NCBI GenBank assembly: GCA_031554215.1
Contig: JAVBKF010000081.1
Coordinates: 1 to 37,461 of the forward strand
Direction: 5' to 3'
Length of the DNA stretch: 37,461 bases
Source of the DNA: JAVBKE01 sp031554215
GTDB lineage: Bacteria; Bacillota; Bacilli; JARBTR01
Of this stretch, positions 1 to 8,911 are shown piece after piece. Numbering within the stretch: the stretch's first letter is position 1; each line of letters begins with the position of its first letter. A model generated the notes under the pieces. That model worked only from the letters and a program-made list of their open reading frames with translations, was not told where the DNA came from and did not search any database. The position numbers and the translations under genes were made by a program.

Positions 1-18
1 GTTCTTTTCATATGGCAT
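1..18 (-). CDS. 5' end of a gene running out of the window (partial)
   Basis: On the minus strand an ATG at 18 is preceded by a strong ribosome binding site (GAGGAGG, about 8 nt upstream, plus-strand 26-33). Only six codons, MPYEKN, lie inside the window before the left edge, so nothing can be said about function. The call rests on the Shine-Dalgarno sequence and start codon alone and could be chance. Confidence 0.35.
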
Positions 19-214
19 CGCTTCATCCTCCTCGAAATAGTCATTCATTAGCTTACAAAGTCGAACTGGCGATTATGCAGTTTTTTTATAATGAAAAATT
101 GGTAGTTATGCGCTGATCAGCCGTGAGCGAATCTCACCTACTACCGCTATTTCCTACACTTTCCTTGTGTAATCGAAGGGCAAGTTCACAACAATAACGA
201 TTAGGAGGGATGAT

Positions 215-343
215 ATGACTGAAAATCCTAGTAAACAGACAAAACAACCTGACAATTCGCAACCACAGCCCAAAAGTGGTTCAAAAAAAGTAAAAAATCA
301 GAACCATTCACGCGCTAAAAAACACAGTAGCTCGGATATGTAA
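215..343 (+). CDS. sspP: Small acid-soluble spore protein P (SspP)
   Basis: This 42-residue, very hydrophilic and basic protein starts at an ATG behind a TTAGGAGGG ribosome binding site. The C-terminal half reads GSKKVKNQNHSRAKKHSSSD followed by M, which matches the conserved tail of Bacillus SspP (GSKKVKN-NH-R-KH-SSHDM, from memory). The N-terminal half is Gln/Pro/Lys-rich and low complexity, as in the family. Minor SASPs of this type are made in the forespore and packed in the spore core; their exact role is unclear. I see no confident sigma-G promoter in the 214 bp upstream. The gene is the best single indication that the organism sporulates. Confidence 0.85.
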   Translation: MTENPSKQTKQPDNSQPQPKSGSKKVKNQNHSRAKKHSSSDM

Positions 344-511
344 TAAAGAGAATATAAACAGCGCATCACCATGCACAAAATATGTAGCGGTTCTGCTATG
401 GAATAGGATAGATGTAAATCACGGCATTGTCATACACAACAAGAAAAAAGACACGATACGGCTGACAACAAAAATCTATCAACAGTATTAGCAAGTACTC
501 TATACAACAGC

Positions 512-554
512 AAGAGGCCATATCATCGATTTGAAAACAATGATATGGCCTCTT
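512..554. terminator. Strong hairpin, likely bidirectional terminator downstream of fabI
   Basis: A perfect 15-bp inverted repeat, AAGAGGCCATATCAT at 512-526 and its reverse complement at 540-554, has a 13-nt loop. It lies 14 nt beyond the fabI stop codon on the minus strand and also downstream of sspP on the plus strand. The T tract is poor on both sides, so termination is inferred from position and stem strength. Confidence 0.65.
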
Positions 555-568
555 ATCTATGGCTCAAA

Positions 569-1351
569 CTATATTGATAGTGTATGAAAGCCTGAATCAA
601 CGTGTAGGTTTTCACCTGTAATCCCACGTGAAAGATGACTGAATAAGAATAGCGCTGTGTCGCCCACTTCTTCCGCAGAACTTGCCCGGCGAAGGGGTGC
701 TCTTTCTTCCATCAATTGAAGCATCACATTTAAGTCGCCAACACCTTTCGCCGACAGTGTACGAATCGGACCTGCTGAGATCGCGTTGACACGAACGCCT
801 TGTGGACCTAGATCGCTCGCCAAGTATTTAACACTGGCTTCGAGTGAGGCTTTGGCAACCCCCATCACATTATAGTTTTGTACAACACGTTCCCCGCCAA
901 GGTAGGTCAATGTGATAATGCTTGCCCCTTCATTTAGGATGTCTCTCGCTGCTTTGACAACTGCCGTGAGTGAATAAGAACTAATGCTCTGAGCTAGTAA
1001 ATAGTTTTCACGCGTTGTACTGAGGTACTCACCCTCTAAATCTTCGCGCTTCGCAAACGCTACGCAATGCGCGATGCCATCAATTTTCCGGCAATGTTCT
1101 TTAACAATTTTGAAACAATGATCAATTGCCTCATCACTATTCACATCGCATTCAATTAACAATGAATTTTCTGCACCCTCAAGTGTCCCAACAAGATCAC
1201 GTAATCCTTTCTCAAATCGCTCACCTGCATAGGTAAATACCAGCTTCGCTCCTGCCTGATGCAAAGAACGCGCAATTCCCCAAGCAATCGAACGCTTATT
1301 CGCCACACCCATTACCACAATCGTCTTGTCCTGCATATTTAAATTCATCAT
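569..1351 (-). CDS. fabI: Enoyl-[acyl-carrier-protein] reductase FabI
   Basis: A short-chain dehydrogenase of 260 residues that carries out the last step of each fatty-acid elongation cycle, reducing enoyl-ACP with NAD(P)H in the cytoplasm. Visible marks: the FabI-type N-terminal nucleotide-binding motif VVMGVANKRSIAWGIA near residues 12-27, and the active-site segment YNVMGVAKASLE, giving the FabI Tyr-x6-Lys spacing that separates it from FabG-type reductases. The C-terminal GENLHVDSGFH is also typical. The ATG at 1351 has AAGGGAG 7 nt upstream. It follows hemY on the same strand but has its own promoter with a FapR-type operator, so it is probably controlled with the fatty-acid synthesis regulon. 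Length matches Bacillus FabI. Confidence 0.97.
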   Translation of the reverse strand: MMNLNMQDKTIVVMGVANKRSIAWGIARSLHQAGAKLVFTYAGERFEKGLRDLVGTLEGAENSLLIECDVNSDEAIDHCFKIVKEHCRKIDGIAHCVAFAKREDLEGEYLSTTRENYLLAQSISSYSLTAVVKAARDILNEGASIITLTYLGGERVVQNYNVMGVAKASLEASVKYLASDLGPQGVRVNAISAGPIRTLSAKGVGDLNVMLQLMEERAPLRRASSAEEVGDTALFLFSHLSRGITGENLHVDSGFHTLSI

Positions 1352-1378
1352 TCGTGTTCTCCCTTATCAATCAATAAA

Positions 1379-1422
1379 TTAGTACCTGGCACTAATTTAT
1401 CTCACTTTCTACATTTTCACAA
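1379..1422 (-). promoter_or_regulatory. fabI promoter with FapR-type operator
   Basis: On the minus strand, -35 TTGTGA (1417-1422), a 17-nt spacer and -10 TAAATT (1394-1399) are followed by the inverted repeat TTAGTACCTGGCACTAA (1379-1395 as read on plus). The repeat closely resembles the recalled 17-bp FapR operator, which represses fatty-acid and phospholipid genes in Bacillus and is released by malonyl-CoA. The operator overlaps the -10 and start region, as in known FapR promoters. The -35 lies within the last codons of hemY. Confidence 0.8.
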
Positions 1423-2854
1423 GTTTTTTATTTAAAAATTTGAGCGTTGTCTCTGCAGCAGATTTCCCGCAGGCAATGCAATCTGGCATTCCGATCCCGT
1501 CATGAGAAGCACCTGAAAAGAAGACTCCCGGCAATTCGGTTGCTGCCTTTTCTCTCATTTCTTTGAGCCTTTCAAGATGCCCTACCATGTATTGTGGCAT
1601 TGCTTTCTTCCAGCGGTTCACAACTGTAAATACCGGATCGCCTTCAAAGTGAATATGCTTATTGATGTCTATCATCGTAGTCTTAACGATATCTTCGTCC
1701 GATTTTCCCATGAATACTTCTGGCTCTTTCAATTTACTCATATGAGCCCTCAGCAGCACAAAGCCTTCTGGCGCCATGTGCGGCCATTTATGATGTTGCC
1801 ATGCACAGGCAGAAATGTTGTAGTCACTATTTTTCGCCACAAGGAATGAACTGCCTGGTAAGTCTTTTTTCACTGCCTCTTTTCGGTAAGCCAATGTCAC
1901 ATTTACAACGCTTGTTGACGGAATGTCCTGATAGAATTGCAGGAAATCATATTGTTGGAAAATCTGCGGTAATGCCTGATGTTCTGTGGCCACGACAATA
2001 GCACCTGCAGGTACACATTGTCCATTTGATGCCATAATCGTATACCCTGTTTCAGCTTTGGACACTTCAATCACTTGATGCTCTTTCAAAATCTCTACCT
2101 CAGGCATTGCTTTTTCAATTGCTGGTATCAGTGATTCTACACCAGTATTCATTGACATAAAGAAACCTTTTGGTTTCTCTTTAGCCTGACTCGTTGAACC
2201 CATTTTCGCTTTGGCTGCTAGCATCTTCTTACGGCTTTTCTTCATGCCAATCATCAAACTACCATATTCATGTTCCATTTTTAACATACTTGGAAATGTC
2301 GCCATTGCGCTCATCGTCTCAAGATTACCTGCATAGATACCTGATAGTAGCGGATCAACAAGGTTTGTCACTAATTCATCACCAAAATGTTTGCGGAAAA
2401 ATGGTCCCAATGCCACATCTCCCTCATCTTCCGTTCTAGAAGATAGGAGGTCAAGACCCGCTCGTAGTTTCCCTAGGGGTGAGATGAGACCTGTCGTCGC
2501 AAACGGAAGCATCTCGGTCGGAATCCCGGACGTAGCCCCCTCTGGTAAGTGGTGTAATTTATTTTTGACACATATGTACGACGGCGGAGTGGGCTGATTG
2601 TAAACTAGTGAATCACCAAGACCGACTTCCCGTGCAAGGTCTGACATAGCAGTCTTCGATGCAAGCCAACAATCTGGTCCTCTCTCAATGACAAATCCGC
2701 TTTGATAGCATGTTTGCATTTTACCACCGAGACGAGACGACCGCTCAATGAGAATGACTTTGATTGGTAGCCCCTTCTCTTTAATCTCTTTGTTTAAATG
2801 ATAGGCAGTAGACAGACCCGTAATACCGCCACCAATGACAACAATGTTTTCCAT
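1409..2854 (-). CDS. hemY: Coproporphyrinogen III oxidase (HemY/CgoX family)
   Basis: FAD-dependent oxidase of 481 residues that removes six electrons from the porphyrinogen to give the aromatic porphyrin. In Gram-positive bacteria the HemY enzyme acts on coproporphyrinogen III (also called CgoX) in the coproporphyrin-dependent haem route; this is known of the family, not shown here. The dinucleotide-binding motif IVVIGGGITGLSTAYHL is at residues 4-20, and the C-terminal flavin-contact segment GVFFSGASHDGIGMPDCIA is near residue 445. The ATG at 2854 has AGAGGAA about 9 nt upstream. It is the last gene of hemE-hemH-hemY, 108 nt after hemH. The hemE-H-Y order is that of Bacillus. Confidence 0.95.
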   Translation of the reverse strand: MENIVVIGGGITGLSTAYHLNKEIKEKGLPIKVILIERSSRLGGKMQTCYQSGFVIERGPDCWLASKTAMSDLAREVGLGDSLVYNQPTPPSYICVKNKLHHLPEGATSGIPTEMLPFATTGLISPLGKLRAGLDLLSSRTEDEGDVALGPFFRKHFGDELVTNLVDPLLSGIYAGNLETMSAMATFPSMLKMEHEYGSLMIGMKKSRKKMLAAKAKMGSTSQAKEKPKGFFMSMNTGVESLIPAIEKAMPEVEILKEHQVIEVSKAETGYTIMASNGQCVPAGAIVVATEHQALPQIFQQYDFLQFYQDIPSTSVVNVTLAYRKEAVKKDLPGSSFLVAKNSDYNISACAWQHHKWPHMAPEGFVLLRAHMSKLKEPEVFMGKSDEDIVKTTMIDINKHIHFEGDPVFTVVNRWKKAMPQYMVGHLERLKEMREKAATELPGVFFSGASHDGIGMPDCIACGKSAAETTLKFLNKKLVKM

Positions 2855-2962
2855 ACGCGCGATTCCTCTCTGATCAAATTGATTATTAAAGCGAATCGGT
2901 CAACACCGAACACGATAAAATCCCCTATTAGAAACCAGATACACCTCGCCATGCATTCGGGT

Positions 2963-3889
2963 TTACAACAACTGCGCTAGCACTGTGTTCGCCATTGCCT
3001 TGATAAAAGTCTCATTCGTATTCGGCATGGTCGCACGGTAATAATTGGCACCGAGTTCATCTGTCAGTTCTTTGCACTCTGTATCATTATCGTACAAAAC
3101 CTCCAAATGGTCTGCCACAAATCCGACAGGGACATAGATAAATGTTCGGTATCCTTTGTCATAATAATCTCTCGTCAGATCAAGAACATCTGGACCGAGC
3201 CATGGCTCTGGTGATTTCCCAGCACTTTGCCATGCTGTCACATATTCCTCTATACCTGCAGCAAGGCTAATCATGTCAGCAGTTTCAGCTAACTGCGACT
3301 CATAAGGATCGTTCTGCTTTCTAATCCGTTCTGGCAGACTATGTGCAGAATAGATAACGAGCGCATGATTCTTCTCTGCCTCTGTTAGCTTATCAAGTTC
3401 AGTCTTGACACTTCCCGCCCAATACTGAATGAAGTGCTCTTCCTTGTACCAACTGTCAATCGAACTGATTTTCAGGTTCCCTAGTTTAGCTGCAGCTTCA
3501 GCTGCGCGATCATTATAAGATTGAATGCTCATCGTTGAATAATGTGGTGCCAAAACGATACTGACTGCTTCTTCAATCCCGTCCCGATGAATTGCTGTAA
3601 CCGCTTCCTCGATGAAAGGGGTTATATGCTTAAGTCCAATGTATGGCACAAATAGGGCCACTTCTTGCATCTGGTTCAGTTTATTTACTAGTGCGTCTAC
3701 TTGGTCCTTTGTATTTTTCGCCAGTGGCGAAATACCACCAATTGATTGATAGCGTGCTGCTAAATCTGCAACCAACTCAGCGGCTGGCTCGCGTCCATGT
3801 CTAATATGGGTGTAATACGGTAGTATATCCGCTTCTCTTTCTGGTGTTCCATATGCCATCACGAGGAGGCCAATTCTTCGTTTACTCAT
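2963..3889 (-). CDS. hemH: Ferrochelatase (coproporphyrin III type), HemH
   Basis: Inserts ferrous iron into the porphyrin, probably coproporphyrin III as in Bacillus (CpfC activity). The catalytic His lies in LVIYSAHSLPERI and the conserved acidic pair region is GFVADHLEVLYDND. There is no C-terminal Cys-rich [2Fe-2S] segment. I start at the ATG at 3889 (MSKRRIGLLVMAYGTP), which has GGAG 7 nt upstream and gives 308 residues, near the usual 310. The frame is open further to 3997, but those upstream ATGs lack a ribosome binding site and the extra residues do not look like family sequence. This leaves a 146-nt gap after hemE with nothing recognised in it. Confidence 0.95.
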   Translation of the reverse strand: MSKRRIGLLVMAYGTPEREADILPYYTHIRHGREPAAELVADLAARYQSIGGISPLAKNTKDQVDALVNKLNQMQEVALFVPYIGLKHITPFIEEAVTAIHRDGIEEAVSIVLAPHYSTMSIQSYNDRAAEAAAKLGNLKISSIDSWYKEEHFIQYWAGSVKTELDKLTEAEKNHALVIYSAHSLPERIRKQNDPYESQLAETADMISLAAGIEEYVTAWQSAGKSPEPWLGPDVLDLTRDYYDKGYRTFIYVPVGFVADHLEVLYDNDTECKELTDELGANYYRATMPNTNETFIKAMANTVLAQLL

Positions 3890-4035
3890 AGTAGCTCCAT
3901 TCTCTTTCAATTTACGACCGGTAATAGCGAGATTGACTTTTGCTTTAAACCGAGACATCAATTTATTTTCAACAAGAAAAATACATCCAAAATACACACG
4001 AAGTCATTGTATTTCGGCATGTATTTAGCTGGTGA

Positions 4036-5058
4036 TTATCGCTGTGAATGTTCGTGAATCAGTGCCGTTAGCCTTCTAAGTGTATCTGGGTTTACCTCAG
4101 GATACACACCATGACCCAAGTTGAAAATATGACCTGGATGTTCCATCCCTTGATTCAGAATTTCCTTTGTTTTCGCCTCAATAATATCCCACGATGAGAT
4201 CAAAAGCGCAGGGTCAAGATTTCCTTGAATCACTTTGTCAATCCCTAGCGCACGCGCTTTCGGAATCGATAATCGCCAATCAAGACCGACAACATCCAGT
4301 GGCAACTCGTTCCATGTTGTTGCCAGATGACTTGCGCCAACCCCAAACATAATCAAAGGAACATTTTCTGCCCGGAGTGAAGTAAAAATCTTCTCCATGA
4401 CTGGACGAATGTAAGTATTGTAGTCTTCAACATTCACTGCACCAACCCATGAATCAAAAATTTGAATCGCTTTTGCACCTGATTTGACTTGATACTTGAC
4501 GTAAGTCACGACCATATCTCCAAGTTTCTCCATGAGTGCAAACCATGTTTCTGGTTCAGAAAACATCATTGCTTTTGTCTTATGATAATTCTTTGATGGC
4601 TTGCCTTCTATCATGTAACTAGCAAGTGTGAATGGTCCACCAGCAAAACCGATTAATGGCACATTCAATTTCTCATTCACTAAGATTTTGATGGTCTCAC
4701 CAACAAATGAAATATGTTCCTCTGGGTTTAGTAGCGTCAACTTTTGAACATCGGCGAGTGTTTCAATTGGCGTTTCAATGACCGGACCGATGCCAGAAAC
4801 GATATCCAGTTTACAACCGATACCTGGTAATGGCGTCATAATGTCTTTAGAGAAAATTGCCGCTTCATTGTCATATTGAACTACCGGTAGTTCGGTCACA
4901 TATGCACAAAGTTCCGGTTGATGGGTGATTTCAATTAAAGAATATTTTTCTTTAATCTTTCGATACTCAGGCTGTGATCTCCCTGCTTGTCTCATGTACC
5001 AAACGGGTGTATAATCTGTTTTCTCACCGCGAGCTGCTTTTAAGAACGTGTCATTCAT
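4036..5058 (-). CDS. hemE: Uroporphyrinogen decarboxylase HemE
   Basis: Removes four carboxylates from uroporphyrinogen III to give coproporphyrinogen III, in the cytoplasm without cofactor. The N-terminal signature PVWYMRQAGRSQPEYR (residues 18-33) is diagnostic, as are FAGGPFTLASYMIEG and the final FNLGHGVYPEVNPD. At 340 residues it is slightly shorter than the ~350 of B. subtilis. The start ATG at 5058 follows an AAAGGA sequence. It is the first gene of the hemE-hemH-hemY set. Product and order fit: HemE output is oxidised by HemY, then metallated by HemH. Confidence 0.96.
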   Translation of the reverse strand: MNDTFLKAARGEKTDYTPVWYMRQAGRSQPEYRKIKEKYSLIEITHQPELCAYVTELPVVQYDNEAAIFSKDIMTPLPGIGCKLDIVSGIGPVIETPIETLADVQKLTLLNPEEHISFVGETIKILVNEKLNVPLIGFAGGPFTLASYMIEGKPSKNYHKTKAMMFSEPETWFALMEKLGDMVVTYVKYQVKSGAKAIQIFDSWVGAVNVEDYNTYIRPVMEKIFTSLRAENVPLIMFGVGASHLATTWNELPLDVVGLDWRLSIPKARALGIDKVIQGNLDPALLISSWDIIEAKTKEILNQGMEHPGHIFNLGHGVYPEVNPDTLRRLTALIHEHSQR

Positions 5059-5310
5059 CTCTTCTATTCCTTTCTAAAACAACATTTGACTGTGGTACAA
5101 CACTAATAAATGCTCCCCAATAAGAATAAACTAACAAAAATGTGTCGCATGAGGGTGCCAGCGTCAATTCTAATCACAAAAAAGTAGTAAAATAAATTAA
5201 TCCTTATTAACTATATAAGTTATATGAAAAGTTGTAAACAGGTCAAAACCTAATTTTTAACCATTTTAACAATTATTTTGAAAAAAAGGATTCTCGGGAG
5301 GTTCCAAATC

Positions 5311-5802
5311 ATGAATTTATTCATAGCGAGTGGTACGCATGATTTCATGGCAAGACTTTATCTGAAAAACAAGCAGACACTACTCTATTTGTTTAGTAGC
5401 CAAGCTGAAACCTTACTGATACAGGAGTCAAATTCCAAATCAATCTTCAGCAATCCACGAAGGTACCAGGTACTCCGTTCTAAAGGAGCCCTCACACAAT
5501 CAGGTGTTGTGCTACTCTCTCATTTCTATATTGATAAAGAGAATCTGCCACTTGCCCAGCAGCAAGTGGATGCTTTTGTCCAGCGATATTTTGATGACTC
5601 GGGGTTACTAGCTTACCGGCTCTTACGCCCAAAAAGTGCTGACGCTTATGTCATTTATACGCAGTGGCAGGATTACACCTCTGCAAAAGAATGGCAGGAT
5701 CCCTTTGCTTTGCTACCAAAATCATCCTTTATTCACCATGCCAATCCTTTTACATCACAATTTTACACCAAACAATATGTAGCACCAACCGATATCACAT
5801 GA
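5311..5802 (+). CDS. hmoB: HmoB-like haem-degrading monooxygenase (TRAP family)
   Basis: A 163-residue protein with an antibiotic-biosynthesis-monooxygenase (ABM) fold segment at residues 70-150 (shortened relative to IsdG, with VVLLSHFYIDKENLPLAQQQ and YVIYTQWQDYTSAKEWQDP). Bacillus HmoB degrades haem and releases iron; staphylococcal relatives were called TRAP. I chose the ATG at 5311 because GGGAGGT sits 8 nt upstream and the length matches the ~165 of the family; the frame is open upstream to a TTG at 5278 without a ribosome binding site. It is divergent from hemE, as in B. subtilis, so haem synthesis and turnover are adjacent. Overall similarity is by eye and weaker in the N-terminal half. 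Confidence 0.78.
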   Translation: MNLFIASGTHDFMARLYLKNKQTLLYLFSSQAETLLIQESNSKSIFSNPRRYQVLRSKGALTQSGVVLLSHFYIDKENLPLAQQQVDAFVQRYFDDSGLLAYRLLRPKSADAYVIYTQWQDYTSAKEWQDPFALLPKSSFIHHANPFTSQFYTKQYVAPTDIT

Positions 5803-5812
5803 AGATGGAAAA

Positions 5813-5833
5813 CGGAATTGTTGGTATTTTCCG
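5813..5833 (-). terminator. Possible terminator between convergent hmoB and ecsB
   Basis: Minus strand: CGGAA, an 11-nt loop, TTCCG, then TTTTCC. The stem is short, but it lies 20 nt beyond the ecsB stop and just after the hmoB stop, where a terminator is expected. Confidence 0.35.
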
Positions 5834-5853
5834 CTTGGTGACACTGCGGTTTG

Positions 5854-7050
5854 TTAGACACGGCTAAATTTTTTCAAAAGATACCGATTGAATAGGTAGA
5901 TAAAAACTAGGCAGACAGCAATTAGCTCGGCCCCAATAAGCCAGCTGACTGTGATACCTGTCACGATAATTAGGACAGCAGACTGGATAACGAGTACTTT
6001 GACGATTAGACCTGTCACTGCCCTCCTCCGCACCTGATCTGGAATCGGGTACAAGTCTAGCCATAGCTGAAAATCGTGATGACTACGAATCGGCACTAGT
6101 TGCAAGGCGGTCATGTAAACAAAAAGAATCGATACAATAATCGCGCCATAAACGAGCGGTAGCAGGTATAAAATAGCGGCTGCAATAACGGTTAAGCGAA
6201 CGACCATACCTAAATAATCATTTGCGCGGACAAAAGTGCGAATCAGTAGATAATCTAATGCCTTATTAGGCTTTGCATAACCTGATTTTAGTGGCAACCA
6301 TTTGCGCTCCTTTACACGGTTCTGCAAATGCGGAACATCGGTAAACAAATTGGCTAGTCTGTAGAAACGATCCATTGATCGGCTCTCCTCTGCAACAAGT
6401 CGTTCCCAAGGTAATGGGTATTTACTCGCTGTCAGAGCGAAAATAACGGCTGCGAAGAATAGTGAGCCAACAAGTGCAATGAGAATGATCCATTCGGAAA
6501 CCAGCAGCGAATAAATCGCGAGCCCGCTTAAACCAAAGCGTAACAATGTACTGAACGTGGCTTCGATATCCGTTTGGAAGAAACGACCGAAGAACACCAT
6601 GCAAAGGTTAATGGCTTTTAGTAGTAGTGCCAAAGCAAGAATATAACCAAGCGCTACCCCATTCTCGTGAACCGCCTGATAGGTTGGCGACAGAACCAGT
6701 GAAACAACAAACAGAAGCAACCCTTGAAATAGAAAGCTCACGACAAATGAACGGGCAAAATAACCATTCAGCCTGGATTCTAGTGGTAGCAAATACACCT
6801 GATCGGCACTTTTCAAAAAGGAGCTAATCGAACCCATTGTTAAAAATACGGCAAAGGCAACCGCCATTACAATATCAATTGGAAAATTGGCAGGCACATC
6901 CATTAGCCATTCCTGATAATTATAAGCAAACCAACCGAGCATGAAAAAGAAGACGATAACAATATGCCCGGTTAACATAAAACGCAAGTACTTGCTAATA
7001 TTTCTGAGATAAAATTGAAAGCGGTCAAACCAGATTTGTTGGTTACTCAT
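5854..7050 (-). CDS. ecsB: ABC transporter permease EcsB
   Basis: Membrane subunit of the Ecs ABC transporter, which in Bacillus affects secretion, competence and intramembrane proteolysis; its substrate is unknown. About 398 residues with several clear hydrophobic segments, including residues near 28-50, 65-85, 105-130, 140-165, 185-215, 290-325 and 355-390. I place the start at the ATG at 7050 (MSNQQIWFDRFQFYLRN), with AAAGGA 8 nt upstream; it overlaps the ecsA stop by 8 nt (ATGAGTAA), indicating translational coupling. Two ATGs further upstream (7056 and 7059) fall within the ribosome-binding region. No ecsC follows. Confidence 0.9.
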   Translation of the reverse strand: MSNQQIWFDRFQFYLRNISKYLRFMLTGHIVIVFFFMLGWFAYNYQEWLMDVPANFPIDIVMAVAFAVFLTMGSISSFLKSADQVYLLPLESRLNGYFARSFVVSFLFQGLLLFVVSLVLSPTYQAVHENGVALGYILALALLLKAINLCMVFFGRFFQTDIEATFSTLLRFGLSGLAIYSLLVSEWIILIALVGSLFFAAVIFALTASKYPLPWERLVAEESRSMDRFYRLANLFTDVPHLQNRVKERKWLPLKSGYAKPNKALDYLLIRTFVRANDYLGMVVRLTVIAAAILYLLPLVYGAIIVSILFVYMTALQLVPIRSHHDFQLWLDLYPIPDQVRRRAVTGLIVKVLVIQSAVLIIVTGITVSWLIGAELIAVCLVFIYLFNRYLLKKFSRV

Positions 7051-7783
7051 GGTCATCATCCTTTGTCAAAGCTGAAAAAATCTCATCAAGCGAAGCATCT
7101 ACCATTTGGCATTTCACTTGTAATTCCGCTAGTGTCCCCTCAGCACGAACTTTTCCTTCATGCAGAATGATAAATTTATCGCAATATCTTTCAGCCGTTG
7201 CAAGAATATGGGTTGACATCAATATTCCTGCACCACTGTCTTTCATTTGCTGCATTGTTTCAAGAAGCGACTGAATTGCGAGTGGGTCAAGCCCTAGGAA
7301 CGGTTCGTCAATGATATATAAATCTGGTTCAACCAGAAATGCACAAAGAATCATCACTTTTTGTTTCATCCCTTTTGAGAAATGAGACGGAAACCACTTA
7401 AGCCTTTTTTCCATCCGAAATTCTTTCAGCAAATGTTCGGAGCGTTCCTTGTAAACCGACTCGCTAAGTCCATAAGCCATTGCTGTTAGTTGCATGTGTT
7501 CTTCAAGCGTTAGCTCTTCATATAATACAGGTGTTTCTGGTATGTATGTAAATTGCTTACGATATTCGTCACGATTACTGAGGAATGATGCACCATTAAT
7601 CAACACTTCCCCGCTTTGCGGCTTCATAATGCCAATCACATGCTTAATGATTGTTGATTTTCCTGCACCATTTAACCCAATTAACGCAACAATTTGATTT
7701 CTATCAACCGTGAGGCTAACATCATTGAGCACAGGCTTTTTGGTGTAACCACCTGTTGCATGTTTCACTTCTAATAAACTCAT
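7043..7783 (-). CDS. ecsA: ABC transporter ATP-binding protein EcsA
   Basis: Cytoplasmic ATPase of the Ecs transporter, 246 residues. Walker A GLNGAGKST (about residues 36-44), signature FSKGMKQKV, Walker B LYIIDEP with following D-loop region GLD, and switch histidine in STHIL are all present and intact. It is the first gene of the ecsAB pair and overlaps ecsB by 8 nt. The length equals that of B. subtilis EcsA. The family assignment rests on the pairing with an EcsB-type permease as well as on sequence. Confidence 0.93.
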   Translation of the reverse strand: MSLLEVKHATGGYTKKPVLNDVSLTVDRNQIVALIGLNGAGKSTIIKHVIGIMKPQSGEVLINGASFLSNRDEYRKQFTYIPETPVLYEELTLEEHMQLTAMAYGLSESVYKERSEHLLKEFRMEKRLKWFPSHFSKGMKQKVMILCAFLVEPDLYIIDEPFLGLDPLAIQSLLETMQQMKDSGAGILMSTHILATAERYCDKFIILHEGKVRAEGTLAELQVKCQMVDASLDEIFSALTKDDDHE

Positions 7784-8385
7784 TTATCCTCATCCTTTAT
7801 AGCGTTAAATTTTGATTGAACTGTGTAAATACGAATTCGTTTGGCCGTTTCATGGTCTAGCGATGATAAAACTTAGGAGCATTGAAATAGTCATCTACAA
7901 ATCAGTTTCTCTTTTACCAAGTGTACACTTACTTTCGCCTCGCTTCAACTACAGACGCCTTATTTGCGTGCCTTAAATCCGGTATCCCTCATCCTTGTTA
8001 TCCTGCGAACAATTTATTTAAAGCCAAGTTTCACCTTACATAAACGATTTATCATTGCTAAGACAAACGCATCTACTGATCCCATTTTCATTTTAGCAAA
8101 TAACCACTGTATATTAAACCGATTTCAGTACAAACTATCTTTACAGAGGGGGCATCACCTGACAGTTAATTAACTGATGAAACATTTGAACAGAAATTGA
8201 TTGCATTCGCATTCAATAGGGGATGGTTGCATTGAACAAAGTAGGGACTAGACTTTCTCTTTAACAACATGTTCTAACCATTGTTAGCACACAATTGTAA
8301 ATGAGGTGTTTGTCGCAGACTTTATAGATGACCAAATTTCCATAATCGGGCTCATTTGATTCAGGTTGATGACTCCCTCTCTAAT

Positions 8386-8408
8386 GAGATGTAGCGATGC
8401 TACATCTC
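8386..8408. repeat. Perfect 10-bp inverted repeat with 3-nt loop
   Basis: GAGATGTAGC (8386-8395), GAT, GCTACATCTC (8399-8408). No T tract follows on either strand, so it is not a standard terminator. Its role is unknown. Confidence 0.6.
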
Positions 8409-8773
8409 TTCCCGTATGTGGAGATATGTCTATCTACCACCAAGTGATAGCCATCATGTTTTCAGTCGCGTCGCATTGAAAAAGAAATAAAAACTTTCAC
8501 GATAGTCGTGATGACAGATAAATTTGGTCTACCTTTTCAGCAGTTCGTACAGAGTTTCTTGCCAATCATTTATGCCACATGCAGGTAGGAAACGTTTGGA
8601 TTGATTCACTTGAACCTCTAGTCCCCCTATCAAAAGCAGACTCCTGATACTTGCTGAATTCATAGTAGCAGCTATTTTTCAATTTAAATGCGACAAAATT
8701 ATCTTTTTTAGACCATCAGAAACCGATTTGATCCCAATCGATACAGACGTTCACGCTATTTCCCCTAGAATCA

Positions 8774-8825
8774 ACAATAGTCAATAGGAAACTGCTCCTC
8801 TGCATGCTCTCCCATTGACTATTGT
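8774..8825 (-). terminator. Candidate terminator of the first oxidoreductase operon
   Basis: Perfect 12-bp arms ACAATAGTCAAT (8774-8785) and ATTGACTATTGT (8814-8825) with a 28-nt loop, 87 nt beyond the Fe-S subunit stop. The T run on the minus strand is weak (TTGTTGATT), so termination is probable but not certain. Confidence 0.45.
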
Positions 8826-8911
8826 GTTTCTGACTACGACATTAGGGCTTCAAAATAAGGACCCAACGAAGAACCATTGTGATAGTTCCTATCTAGAAGT
8901 TGCCAGCCTCA

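Larger units (their letters stand above)
7784..8911. other. Gene-free stretch of 1.1 kb between ecsA and the first oxidoreductase operon
   Basis: I find no reading frame with a ribosome binding site or recognisable protein here; the longest, near 7964-8173, lacks both. It holds small perfect inverted repeats: GAGATGTAGC-GAT-GCTACATCTC at 8386-8408, TCACGA-TAG-TCGTGA at 8497-8511, and the larger hairpin at 8774-8825. The promoter for ecsA must lie at the left end but I cannot place it firmly. Confidence 0.6.

Noticed and set aside
3890..3997. N-terminal extension of HemH
   Set aside because: The upstream ATGs lack a ribosome binding site and the extension makes the protein longer than its family; the ATG at 3889 has a good GGAG.
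7964..8173. Plus-strand open frame of 69 codons in the gene-free stretch
   Set aside because: No ribosome binding site and no resemblance to any family I know.
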